In this document: positions 31,991-44,500 of the stretch, piece by piece
Numbering within the stretch: the stretch's first letter is position 1
How the letters are laid out: every line of letters starts with the position of its first letter
Assembly: GCA_036362985.1 (NCBI GenBank)
Contig: JAYGXS010000009.1
Coordinates: 19,210,634 to 19,274,633, forward strand
Length of the DNA: 64,000 bases
Source: Ligula intestinalis
Taxonomy: Eukaryota > Platyhelminthes > Cestoda > Diphyllobothriidea > Diphyllobothriidae
Direction of reading: 5' to 3'
The notes under the pieces: generated by a model
What the model was told of the DNA's origin: nothing
The model's input: the letters and a program-made list of their open reading frames with translations, nothing else
The model's database searches: none
Made by a program: the position numbers and the translations under genes

Positions 31991-33589
31991 TTAGTAGGAT
32001 TGCGGAGCAGATTCAAGTGGTTTGCCATTGGTGTGTTGCATTTGCCCGAGGGAATGTCACCTTCAAAGGCCCTCTGCTGCGTTGGCCAAAGAAATGGCGT
32101 GGTAAGTGGCCCTTAGGAAGCCATCTTTATTTGGACACGCGTGTATGCGCGGATGTGTGCGCTTGACTGAATAAAGTGAGGTCATCAGTGGGGGCCAAAG
32201 AACAAGGGACGCTAGCGCAGTTGTTATCGGTTAGCCAGAAGCAGCTGCGAGGTCAAGTCTCGGGGAAGGGTGTGCCAGTGAAAAAAACATTGGAAAAGTT
32301 GTATGTGATGACGCATAACTTTGGGGCAGCGGGCCTCGGAGGACGAAGGGGGAACAGGCATTGTGGCCGTCCGCCACAGACCCGAGGGGACTGAGTTTGA
32401 TTTTTCTACCACTTTTTACTGCTGCTTACTAGCAGTTTAGCTGAATTATAGTAGTGTTGGTACTATTACTGACGCTAATATTTGGTCAGGAATGATACCG
32501 ATTAGAGTCAGGGCTGGGCTCGTGTTTCTTCGTTCTCAACCAGAAGCGGGGGTCTAGACTGGGGATACCACGGTTGTTTATGACTTGGTGCCCAGAAGCA
32601 CCTCAGCGTGGTGCCTGGATTTCAATCAAATTGCGCATACAGCAGTACACGTAAAGTGAGTTTTAGCCTGAAAACAACTCTACTCCTCATTCCATGCCAT
32701 TGTCACCACGATCGTAATCAGCAACGGCATCGCCACCGTACATTGTCGCAGTGAGTGCAACCGATACGTCAACAAGGGAACTGTGTCGGGCCTGCATGAA
32801 TGTTCCGCGGATTGCTTTTTTGAAAACACGGCACAGTCTGCAGCGAGGTGTTTACAAGATAATACACAGCCTTGCGCTTTGAGCACATGTTTCAGTGGCA
32901 CATCTCGCTTCATCTTAGTGGACACACAATGAAACTGCGCACGAAATTATCTCAGCTAAATCCCCGCCCTTAAATTTTCCCGCAACGGTCAATAGAACAG
33001 TGTAATAAATCACCTAGAATCGATCGTGGAAGCGACGTCAAGAAACGCTTGGATAATCATGTGTCCCCTGTTGTCGTTGCTCGACAGACTGGAACTCGAA
33101 CTAATAATAAACACAAACAGTTTGTGAATATTACTTTGAAAGTGGCAAGTTTAAACTTGTATATACAATGGTGTATGACGCACCGACCCTGTAAACGGTA
33201 GGGTGTTTTAAAGACATTATCAACTTCCTTCAGTAGGCAAACTGAGGTAACTTGAGGGACATGAGCATTGCCGGCAAAAAACAGCGGTGATAGGAATGAC
33301 CATTTTTGGCTCATTAGACGAGACATCAGATACGTTACCTGTGCAGACGTTGCATGAAACGTCATACCCTTTTGTCTGCGGACGACTGAGCAGTCACTGA
33401 GAGAGCAAGCTTACTGTATGACATGATTGTTCTCCTCTCAATAGTTTCTACAAAATGCTCCTTTGGATCGTCACTGTACGTGTCGAAATAGCTATTACCA
33501 AAGTTTCAGCGACAACTTAGGCTAGCAAGTGAAGCACCGACAGAGGCCTGCGAGGAGCCGATTACCATGAAGCGCTCTACGGCAACATG
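31991..33589. other. Intergenic, no gene
   Basis: No coding signal recognised. A SINE-body fragment, reversed, lies near 33262-33345 (GCATTGCCGGCAAAAAACAG and GACCATTTTTGGCTCATTAG). Confidence 0.4.
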
Positions 33590-34790
33590 AACCCTCGCTG
33601 TGGCTTCTACGGCCACCACGTTGGACGCGACAACGGAGACCGCGCAGGCCCCAACATGTACTTGTTTCGGCTGTGATAGTAGACTTGCGCAGCACCTACT
33701 TCACACTCTCTTCCCTCACCCACCTGTGCCCCCGGTGTCAAGAAGACCGCAGGGCGGGATCGAGCGCAGTTTTCCGACGCAAATGAAGCCGCCCCTTTGC
33801 GTACCACCACGCCACTCCCCCCACCCCCATGTTCGGCAACCCGAATAACGCCTGTCATACCCTGATCTGACCCATGTGTTGGTCCAGCGCATCTAGCAGG
33901 CGGCCCGTCCTGAGACATTAACGCTGACATTACAAATGATAATATTACTAGTAGGGCTAATCATATGGTCGCTTAATCCTGTGTATAACGCTTACCCCCA
34001 ACAGTAACGGTAACCCTCTTTTCCCTATGGCCAGGAATGGTCTTCATTAGTATACCTCCACACTACCGAGCACTTATCCGGAATATCATAAACATAGTCC
34101 TAAAACGAAAGCTCAAGCCCATCTGGAATACGGACTTAGTTGTAGCCGTGCCCTATTAAATCCAGAGAGCAGAAAGATTTTTAAAAATTCGCCACAGACA
34201 GAAAGAAAGCAATTCTACAATATGAGTCATCGAAATTAAGAGCTAGAAATGGATGGACAATGAGGAAACTCGGGACATTCGTCTTCGTTTTTCAGGCGAA
34301 CCCAGCCAGGAGGACGGAACACACTCATCTCATGACAGTCACGAATGAAAAACGTGCGAGAAAATTGGGAATGCTGAGGACCTAACTCCAACCTTTAACC
34401 CCATAAGCCTACGGCTAACCATATATCTGCCTCTTTGTAACTCTGTACTAGTTGTACTTGTTGCGGCTATGATCATGACTGATCTAGCCGGCCTCAATTA
34501 TGCCCCGCACGGTGGCCCTCCACCCGCGACGATCCGTGACCGCTGACCTGGACAGTTCAAGCCATTCTCTTTGCCATCGCCGGACACCGAACATCCGAAA
34601 ACCACTCCCATGTCCTGACGGACTGAGTCGAGCCAGGTTTTAAGTTGATTCCCTCTTCGACGTTTCCAATTCAGTAACGGTTTCGGGTCGAGAAGGGCAG
34701 CAGCACTAACCGTGGATGTGTGGATCAGATATTCACACTCAAAGGGATCCCTGAATTCCACCATAGCTACCAACTAGCTTGGTGGATCCC
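33590..34790 (-). mobile_element. RTE-type LINE 3' end with long 3' flank (family RTE-B), inverted copy 2
   Basis: Minus-strand reading from 34773 gives LLNWKRRRGNQLKTWLDSVR, QDMGVVFG and GKENGLNCPGQRSR, the C-terminal tail of RTE-type ORF2 (RRGGQLKTWLATV-type). The non-coding flank 33600-34490 is the inverse of 16600-17400. Two copies about 17 kb apart in opposite orientation flank the end of ABCB7. Confidence 0.75.
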
Positions 34791-35383
34791 GTCAATTATG
34801 ATGGACAAAATCGTCAGTAGCAATGTCATCGGCCCCTAACCCACTGTCGCACTGGGTGCTACCGATGCGTCAATTCTAATATCAATGTTCCGCAGATAAC
34901 TTTCTGTACACACGACACAGGCGGCAACGAGATGCTTTTACCTTAGTTTATAAGATAATTACGCGGTCTTCAGCAAGGATTGCGCGTTGAGCACAAAGGC
35001 ACTGGGGCTGACACTCGATCCCCTAGATTCTTGTAAGACTATGGATCATACCGGTTCTTAGCTCTGCTCCACAGGCCACGAAAAAAATTGTACCGAATGG
35101 AAGGATAGTAGACACAGAACAACATAACACCTCACGACATCAGACCGGAGCAGAAAGTGCCTCTATTTCTCTCGTTAAGAAGTGTCAAATATGGGACGGT
35201 GGGTAACAGCTGAAGCTGAAGCAGCAGCAGCAACAGCAACAATTAGTAATGTTTCGGAGGAGACACGTGGTGCTGGTATGGCAGAAACACAGGGAGGAGC
35301 CCTGATGAGGAGGATGTTGAGAGAAGTAACCGGTAGCGTCTGCGAGGGAGATGACTGTCTGTCTCTGTCTGTGTGTGTGCGAC

Positions 35384-35548
35384 TCAAAACTCGAGGACTT
35401 CGGTGCGCTGGGTTATGCCGTTGTAGATGAGGGGCTGTCTGAGAGGCACAAACTGGTGGGTTGCCAGCTTTATCACTTCCTGGGCCGCAATGCCACCCAT
35501 GAATGCGGCGATCGAGTGCACTTCACCGCCACCGAAGCGACACATCTC
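35384..35548 (-). CDS. NAE1: NAE1 last exon and stop
   Basis: Fifty-five codons including TGA at 35386-35384. It reads EMCRFGGGEVHSIAAFMGGI, then AAQEVIKLATHQFVPLRQPL and IYNGITQRTEVLEF. The AAQEVIK and QFVP motifs are diagnostic for NAE1 C-termini. The acceptor lies in a (CT)n run (ctctctctcgcag), an ideal polypyrimidine tract made of a microsatellite. Confidence 0.94.
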   Translation of the reverse strand, partial: EMCRFGGGEVHSIAAFMGGIAAQEVIKLATHQFVPLRQPLIYNGITQRTEVLEF

Positions 35549-38500
35549 CTGCGAGAGAGAGAGAGAGAGAGAAGGCAAAGAAGAGGGGGGGGGGTTGTGA
35601 ACGGAGAGGAATGCATGACAAAAAAAATTGAGGAACAGGCGAAGGCGTGCCAGAGGCCAGAAAAAAATGTGGCTATTGCTGCGGCGTAGTTAGCTAATAG
35701 CCTTATGGAGTATGAAGCTGAGAAGGCCGCAATTTCGCACTAGTAAAAAGGAAATGATCCCGTCGCATAGCCAGACAAACGGAGGCAATGAAAGCTATTA
35801 AAATGACAAACCACATTGGCCGTACGATGGTGTGTTCAAGTGAAAATCTACGTGATCGAAGTTAGACGATTTTAGTGATGAAAAAACGCCTGCCTGAGCA
35901 GCCATACTGTTTTCATGAGAGCACACACCTGAAACGTGGCTATCGACCTCTCTGTAGGTCTGATTGCTCCATGTATCCGATACTTTTTTGTCAAGCGGAT
36001 CAATAAATATACGCAGACTTTCTTGTGAAAGTGACTTGCTAGCTTGTGAATACAGCTCTTCTCGTGGCCAATTGACTTCTTCTGTTGGCTTGGCGAAAAA
36101 CAGTCGGGCAAGTTTACAGTACGTGTCAATTACAAGTACCAGGCGCGGGTCATAACACAGACCTGCTTTTTCTGGCTTGCGGTTTTTAGCTACACCCTCG
36201 GTGGTAGCATTTTCAGCACCACTCCCGGCGGCACACGCATCTTTTAGGATCGCGATCAAGTCCTGCTGTGCAGGAATTTACCGATTGTGGGATCACCACC
36301 TGCGGAGCTCGCTTGCATACCCGGCGTCACCTGCCCCACCAACTGCAACGGCAGCTGTCACCGTCCTGCCCCTGCAATAGCTATTACTTTCGGACTAAGT
36401 TTATGATGACGAATCCGAGACGGCTTTTATAACGTCAGACGAATAAAAGTACTGTCCCAGCGATCGATTCGGCTTCTTCTCAGTGTGTTTTTAAGTGTAA
36501 AATAACGCGACTGATGTCGACAGATTTTCGTAAGAAACGATGTCAATCGTGTGCCCCACAGCATGATAAGCGCGGGACGGCGACCTTTCAGGCGACAAGC
36601 GCCCTCTCTCCTGCCTTCCCATTGTCAAGACGACCGGGGGCTCGATCGGGCACTGTGGCTGATACAGCTACGCGTACCACACGTGCGCTTGGCCCGTTGA
36701 TAATGAAACAGGTTTCCGAAAGAAAAAACAAGAAAGCCTGGGTACCCACTGAGCGCCAGCGCCATAGAGGCTATAGTAGGACGGAGCCCCTGCAGATCAC
36801 ATGCTTTCAAGCCAGGTATTTCAACGCACCGTGGTAGCTTGAAAACGTCTTCGGTTGTTGGTACTGAAGAAGGAGCGCTGAGTGTCGTCGGGTCAATTTC
36901 CCCAGAGTTTATAATGTTAGGAATGTAGCCCGACCAAATGCTGGCAACATTTGCAGGCTATCCTGAGGCGCCTTGCATGCTGCAGACAGCCACAGTGATT
37001 CCTGTTCCAACAGCGGACTGCCTCCAATGTCATATATCTTCGCTGGGCTGTGCCCGAGCGATGACCTTAAACCGGACACACACGCGAGCTTACGCAGGTG
37101 CCAACTGGTCGCGTGACCTTATCCCAATGCGTTCAATCAGACCACAAGCGAACGCGCTTGACAATCACTTATAAGCCACTGTCACATCTGTGACAGTGAG
37201 TTGCACACGAACTGCGAGGACATCACCAGTCCGGTCCCGATTGCCGGGCGAGCCCCGAAGCGGGGTCATTCAGCACGCTGGAGATCAAGCAGCGGCAACT
37301 GCCAATCGAGAAAGCAACTCCGGCTTTTGTACACAATAAACCCTCCTCCGGATAGAATTTAAAGTTACACCCTTCTCATTGTGTTCTTCCTTCGGGATTC
37401 CAACTGGCGTACTTAGAGGGATAGCACTGAAGTCATCGTTAGAACAGACTACACTTGCTTTCGGTCAGGCGCCTTTCCATTGTCCAGACCGGTCAGCTGT
37501 CTAATGCGGAATACTGCGGTGCAGGCTAGTTAGATGATAAGAGAATCGGACAACTGAAGTTTACCGAGCATCGGGAAGGTTTTGTAGGGTTTTATTACCG
37601 TTTTCATGATCCGTCAGAGAAAACAATGAGGCCAGTTCATGGAAAGATATGTATTAAGACCGAAGTTTCGGAAACACTCGCGGTCACATCATCAGAGTAC
37701 TCTGATGGTTCCTCCTGTTGGCCGTGACTGCTTCAGCCTTGACGCCTGCATGGTATTAGAGTCGTGCTCGACGCACGAAGTAAAAAGAGCCGAACTCTGC
37801 ATAATCTTATCGCACGCTCATTTGTCTTGAAAAAGGAATGGTTCAGTGTTCAGCAAACATCCAGCTGCGGAGAACTGTGCCGCCTAAAGTCTGTAACAAA
37901 AATGCTGTACACTTTTTGTGAGTGATTTGGTACAATTGGTACGAATACGATAACATTCGGCCATGTTATTTTGATTCATATTTTGGTGTTACTTTCCTCA
38001 TCCCGTTTGGTATACTGCGGTCCAGGCTGGCTCCTTCATAACAGAAGTGGGAAACAGGAGTTAACTGAGTGGGCAATGCCCGATCTTATGCTTTCTATCG
38101 AAGTGAAAAAGCACCGACCTCAGCAGAATCTTAAAGTCTAAAGTAAACATCTGGCTACGGAGAACTGTGCCACCTAAACGAATGTAACAAAAAGTGTTTA
38201 ATGAACTGCGCACATTTTACGATCGATATAGCACAGCAGATAACAATACGAGGACGGTCAGTGATTTTATATTAATATATGTTTTTGTGTAACAGTCCAG
38301 GCCCCTAATATTCGGTTCGGCGGGTAGAATTTCCGTCAAATCTGGACGTTTCTCGCATGGAATCCTAACAGCTTGTTGCTGGTAAATCGAACTTTACAGA
38401 TGCGAATTCATTTTCCTACATAAAGTGCGCCTTTTAAGTGTTACTCACTGGGGAGAATTCCCCTTTCCAAATTCTGTCCAAAAACCGTCTCCAAACTGAT

Positions 38501-41500
38501 AGGCAAATAAACAGAAAAAAGTAACAAGAAACCGCAGTCAACCCAGGTCAAGCAGTAAAAGTTGTCCACACTTAGGCATGTGCATGGAGGATTGGGACTC
38601 ACGTAAACATAGTCATCGGAGACGCTGTTGACTGCGAGACCGCTGGCTCTGAGGATACGGTTGACGTGTGCCCGCAACAGGGGCAAGTCCATCTCCACTA
38701 GCTGGTCGCCTGTGAGTGTGTCACCCCTGGCCGCCGCCTCGCCAGCATTTTCGCCGTCGCGTAGACGGGCCACCTTTTCGGCACGACCTGCGGCGGAGCT
38801 TTCTGTTCCACACCAGTGATTACTGCTGCCCGGCCAGCGGCCTTCCTCGGTAACAAAACTCGCCGCAGCGCGAAGGACAAAGTACCACAGCATGGAGTCG
38901 TTCTCCTCGTGCGTTGGAAGCAGGTCTGGTAAAACATACATATACTACCTACTTATATATGTTAGTAGCAATGTTTGTTTATTATTACATTGGGAACGAT
39001 TCGGTGATATCTGACAGGCCGTCGGCTTCGATGAGGTCCCCTGTGCTCCATAGCAGGGTGATACAGGGAGGGTGACTTGCGCTGGATCAAAGTAAGAGTG
39101 GGCTTCCGTTGCATTGACCTCGCTCTCTGTTCTGCTGTCTTGGTTGGTTAGTGGCTCTTGTTCGACTGTCTTACCTGAGCCCGGTGTCGGGACAGAGTCA
39201 AGAAGACCGGAGATAGTGATGTACTTGCACAGGCGGTGACAATGGAATAGCCTGAATTCTGGTTTACTCACTATCATCAGCCATTGATGCACGTCCCTGC
39301 CAATTAATCATCGAGCAATGTCCTCACCAGTCTGCATTTGGGACAGATTAACATGCGGCATTCTCGGGCAACATACCATCAGCCGGCAGTAGAGGGGCTC
39401 AAAATCCTAGCCGTGCAGCCTCGGGTCGAGTTAATACGAGTTGATGACGACGAACAAGCTATAAATTGTCAATTTGGTGTCCTTGTCTTGGTTTTAAAAT
39501 CCTGACGATTGCAAACCCCCATGGAACCGCATGGGTTGGCTATGAATTCTCAGTTGACCGGCCCGGAACGTCGGCTGATGCCTATAAATAGAGTGAGATC
39601 GACGTCTCAGAACATTTCCCTCATTATGAACAATCTGACACGTTCGGAACTGCCACGGTACACTGACTAGGACCGTGCGGTCAGCTCAATGGGTCTTGTG
39701 TGGTTTTTGACCGGCGGACTGAGAGTCAGGCTGCAATGGTTCCCTCTTAATATGCCCCTAGGGCACATCCACTCTATTGGATATGAACTGATGACAATTC
39801 AACCGTCGAATTCGACGATTTCCACCACGAGCTTCAACGAGTTGATGCAACGCGGTGAGTTCCGCGAGATACAGAACAGCGTCAACAGAAATGAATATGC
39901 GAGTCCCAGAAAGCTGTTCAGAAGAAGATGCGACCACTGGAACAAGTTTTATTCTCCTGACGTTTCAGATCCCGTCGGGAATCCTTAATGGTAAAATAGT
40001 CCGAGTCCTGCGCAGATAAGGGTGAAGAATGCACAGATCGCACGGTATTTAGAGTTCGTAGCGGCCATTACCACACCAATTAAGACCCAAGCGGTGGCTA
40101 CGGGAGTTGATAACTAGAGTACGCACGTCAGGAAAATAAAACGCTTGCTCCAGTGGTCCCCCTTTCTTCTTCGGAATAGACTAGTGTGCTGACACAAGTT
40201 TAAGGAAGGATCCAGCCACGCCAGCCACCTGCGCCTAATCCTGCCTCCGGTCTTGTTCACCAGGTTACGGCAACAGACGCGTGTGGGAGAGGAGAGCGCG
40301 GTAGGTGCAGCGAAAGTCTACCCTCTCTCTCGCTCCAATTCACGCGCAAGTCACCCTCCCGGCGGCAGCTTGCTGTGGGGCACGCGAAGGGCCCTCGATG
40401 AAGTCGTCAATCAAACTGTCCGAGACATAAGAAATATTGTATTCTTTTCATCATCCCCGGAAGAGAGAGAAGAAGAAGAGACGATTTCTGGGACCAAGGT
40501 ATATTTTCGCTGACGTTTAAAAAGCGTGTTCGCTTCCGTCGTCATAGCGTGGTGTCTGTACTCCTGTTCGCGTCATATGAATGTGCCCGACCATTCGCCT
40601 TGCCTAATGCTTATGCGTCAATCGATTGCACCGAGCGATTTCTGTGGCTGTTTGAATTGCTCATGCCCTCACGGGCGTCTTCAGGAGCTGTGTCAAGTCG
40701 TTTTTGTGTCTCGTGAGCGTTTCCACTATCTTTGCTCGCGGCTGCCAGCTGTCAGCCCTGCTTATCTCTCTCCGCCCGACCTATTGCTCCGTTCGGAGCC
40801 GATGTTAGCCTTTTGCGGAGCGGTTGGTAGGCGGTATGAAGGTCCATGGCTCTGTTTAGTGTGCCAGTCGAGGACCAACTTCCTAGCAGCAATCTGGCCA
40901 TATTGTCATTGGTTCGGCCTTTTACTCTTGCTTTTTCAAAGGCGAATGTGTGTTTCTTCTGCTGTGCATGGACGTAGACCAAAGACAGCTTCTCCTTGCG
41001 GTTGATTGCGAGCTGATGCTCATGCAACCTTGTGCCAAGGCGTCTGCCCGTTTCACCGATATACCCTGCACTGCAGTCTTGGCATGGTACGCTGTAGACC
41101 ACAGCTGATTGTTCTGTCAAAGGTAGCGGGTCTTTGGGCCTTATGAGCTGCTTTCTGATGGTTGATTCCAGCCTATGAGCCAAACCGATCCCGAATGGTT
41201 TCAGGATTCCTGCAGCCGCCTCTGATACATTATTCACATAAGGAATTGCGAGCCAGAACTTAGGGTCATCTTTTGACCGCTCATGGTGGGGCTTCTTAAG
41301 ACACTGGTATATAAAGGACTTTGGATGACCTTTGGCGTGAAATAGGGCATGCACAGAAATCGATCAGTGCAATGGATTGACACATGGGCATTAGGGCAAG
41401 GCTACTAGTCTGACACGTTCATCTGACGCGAACAGGAGTACAAACACCACGCTCTGACGACAGAAGCGAACACGCTTTTGAAACGTCAGCCAAAATACAC

Positions 41501-44500
41501 CTTGCTCCCAGAAATCTTCTCATTTTCTTCTTCCTTTTCCGGAGATGATGAATGGAATATTTTATTTGGACCTCGAATTTTTTTGCATATTAATAATAAA
41601 TATTGCTGATGGACGCATGCATTTTCCTGGCATTGTATTTGCCGCTCGACTTCCTGCTGTTTTCAAAGACGCATCAGGAGAAAAGAGAACACACAAAGCA
41701 AGAAGCACCTTGGGGCAAAACTTAATTGCAGCGCACGGAATGCCAAATTCGGTTGCCACTTACAAAGATCCTCGGAGCGTACGGGCGATAATTTGAGGAC
41801 TTCTTCGAGAGAACGACATCGGATGACTTTTAAGTAGGCTGCATTTCGAGCTTGAGGGAAAATAAGCGGAAAAAGCATATAGAGGTCAATAGAGTATAGC
41901 TTTAGGAGGAATGTGACGAAGTTCGTCTGAGAAAAGCAGGTATTCGTGGCTACTGGGATCAATGCACAATTGGCTATCCACAAGCCACTTTATGAACGTG
42001 ACACCATGTGTAAACATTCCTCATATACATTAACACCCCACAGACACCTCGACCACCAATATCCCCATTAACAGTATTACAAGTGGACTCATTATGATAA
42101 CAATCAGCAATAAAATCATCATTAGTATATTAGTTTAAGCTCTAGCGTCCATGATTTAGCATGAGGCTTGCAACGCAGTCAAATGACACTATAAGGGGAA
42201 TCTGAATTTGTAGAGCGTTTTGGTCGAGATTTAAGAGACAGAACCGAGTGGTTCATGCTGCTTTCAAAAATCAGATGATTTTACAAACAAGACATCCTCA
42301 GAAGCACATAGTGATAAGAGTAAGGTCTCTTAAAACTGGTGCCAGAGTGAAAATGAACCCGTTGGACTAAACAGCAGTAGGAGATCTAACTTGCAGAATG
42401 CTAAAAAAACTCACCCAGAACACGAACGTCCTCCAGCGTAAGTCCCTCGACCTGAAAAAGATTACGTACACAAGAGTAGATAAATGACAGCTTGTGAAGC
42501 AGAAAGGTGTTGGACAGATAGAAAGGAAAGTGTATTTTCGGGTCCTAGCAAGCACTGTGCTCAACTCGAACATCCACAATCAGCTCGATTCCGATCATCA
42601 ATCGATACACCGGGGAGAGAAGAGGCAATGGTGAACTCAGATAGAGTCTAATGCCTATATCATTTGTTCTTAAACTATGACGACACACTAAGAGCACTAT
42701 TAGCATAAGTTTAATAAGGGAAAGATATGCGAGTGTCTTTTAGCTCTCTATGGGTTACGCGGTGGCTAAAAGTGCATGCATAAAAAAGAAAAATATAAAA
42801 ACTGCTTCAATTAAATGCTTGAGAGCGAAGGGCGAATAGCGGATGGTGTCGGGATAGTAAGATAACATGGCTACTCCCTTAGCACGAGTAGTATAATTAG
42901 TATACGTAATACTCCTCCTGTGGTCAGACTGTCGCCGGTGGATAGCGTTCGTTGCATGTCCAGCTTGCTCTTAAATGCGTTCACACAGGTGAAGAGGAGA
43001 ACGTCTTGGGGAAGAGCAGTCCATGTTGCAACCACTTTGTTATTGAAGAAGAGTGTACGCGCATTGACCCTTGTTTGGTCGGGACGTAGTTTTAGGGGAT
43101 GACCGCGCAAAGTGAGCCTGTTACCTTGGACTAAAAAAATCATCAGGGAATTCCCTCAACAGATGGAATAAGTGAGTATTTCTCCGAACTGTGGAATGGG
43201 TCTGGTCGAACTTACTCCTTACCAAAACGACCACTGTGAAAACTATTAATTTCAAGGAAATGCGTCTTTTGGGAAGAGGAGGAAACTTTATTCCGTAAAT
43301 TTTCCTCATTTTCTCAACGGAAGCCTTTCCCTGAAATCACATTTCTTGGGATGCCTGCCTTCCAGTTTACATGAAAGAAACTATCAACAGCACGACATCA
43401 ACACCTTGAGGTATGGCGCGTGGGTGGGAGTGGCAGCAAGTACAGCAGAGTTGCTACCTCGTAAAATGTGAAGTTACTAGCAAATTAGGATAATAATATA
43501 CTGGAACATATTTTTTATAAAATATATTTAAAAAGCACTGAAAAAACCATGAGAATTAACCACACTGCTCAACTGGTCATCTTTTTGTGCCAAGAGAGGT
43601 CTTTGCAGGCAACCAGAGAGAAGCTAGTTCAAAAGCCTGAGATGACTGAAATAGCTTGAGATAATAGTTTGTACGGTAACTGGTGTTTAAAAACATACGT
43701 AAGTGAGCTTTATCGAATCGAAAACACCTTTAAGACACCTTTGACCAACATTTCACAAATTAACACTTCACATGGAGGAAACGAACAAAGTTTGCTTTTC
43801 CGAACAGTGCAGGCTGGTAACCAAACAGCATCGTCGGGTCCCTGAAGGATGGTGTGTTAAAAACACTCGGAAAAGCATCCGTTCCCTTCGCAGTGGCAGA
43901 TGGAGCTGTCCTAACCTTAACTTTCCAGCTTCGATGGATGAGGAAGAAGGTGTGTCGAGCACCAGATCAATTTATTTATTGTTCTGAACTTTCGAACTCT
44001 TACAGGAGTCCATCTTCAGAGAGGAGAAAGCAACCAAAAAGGGGTAATTATGTGGGAAAAGGACGGAACGAAGCCAGACCTAACTTAAGAACGGCGAGCG
44101 AAGAGGACCCCACAAGGAACCGGCCGGGTTACCGGCAGGGTTACCAGGACCCTCTACCGGGTGATAAGGCGGCACACTAATTGCTGTTCATGACCCCCAG
44201 CTTCACTGACAGCTAATTAGCGTATACCACTATAACGGCCCCCCGACTCCACTGACAGCTAATTGCCCCTCTTCCCCATCCCTTTTCTTCGATTACTGTT
44301 TCTAACGCCTTGACAACCTGATTATGTGTGAAAAAGAGACACAGAGAGTCAAGAGTGTATCCTATGCAACCGACAGAGAGACACCAGACAGTACTGTCGC
44401 CACCAGTCTAAAACTGTTAAGGCTCTCCCTCAAGGCCGTGGCAAATTATTCCCCCTCCCGCACGCTGGGATTCTATACGGATGCGAATGCACGGCTATGC

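Larger units (their letters stand above)
41851..43240. other. NAE1 introns around the 37-nt exon; no other gene
   Basis: AT-rich sequence. The 90-codon minus frame at 42871-43143 (LRLRGHPLKLRPDQTRVNAR-type wording with RTLFFNNKVVATWTALPQDV) looks like the tail of a LINE ORF2 and probably marks a small decayed fragment. Confidence 0.4.

Noticed and set aside
36510..36550. Hammerhead box near ACTGATGTCGACAG
   Set aside because: The core reads CTGATGT, not CTGANGA, and no paired helix II precedes the following GAAA.
38441..38602. Continuation of the NAE1 frame beyond the donor at 38602
   Set aside because: The frame stays open to 38441 but loses all resemblance after DDYVY, and a gtgagt donor plus the next exon's EMCRFGG explain the splice.
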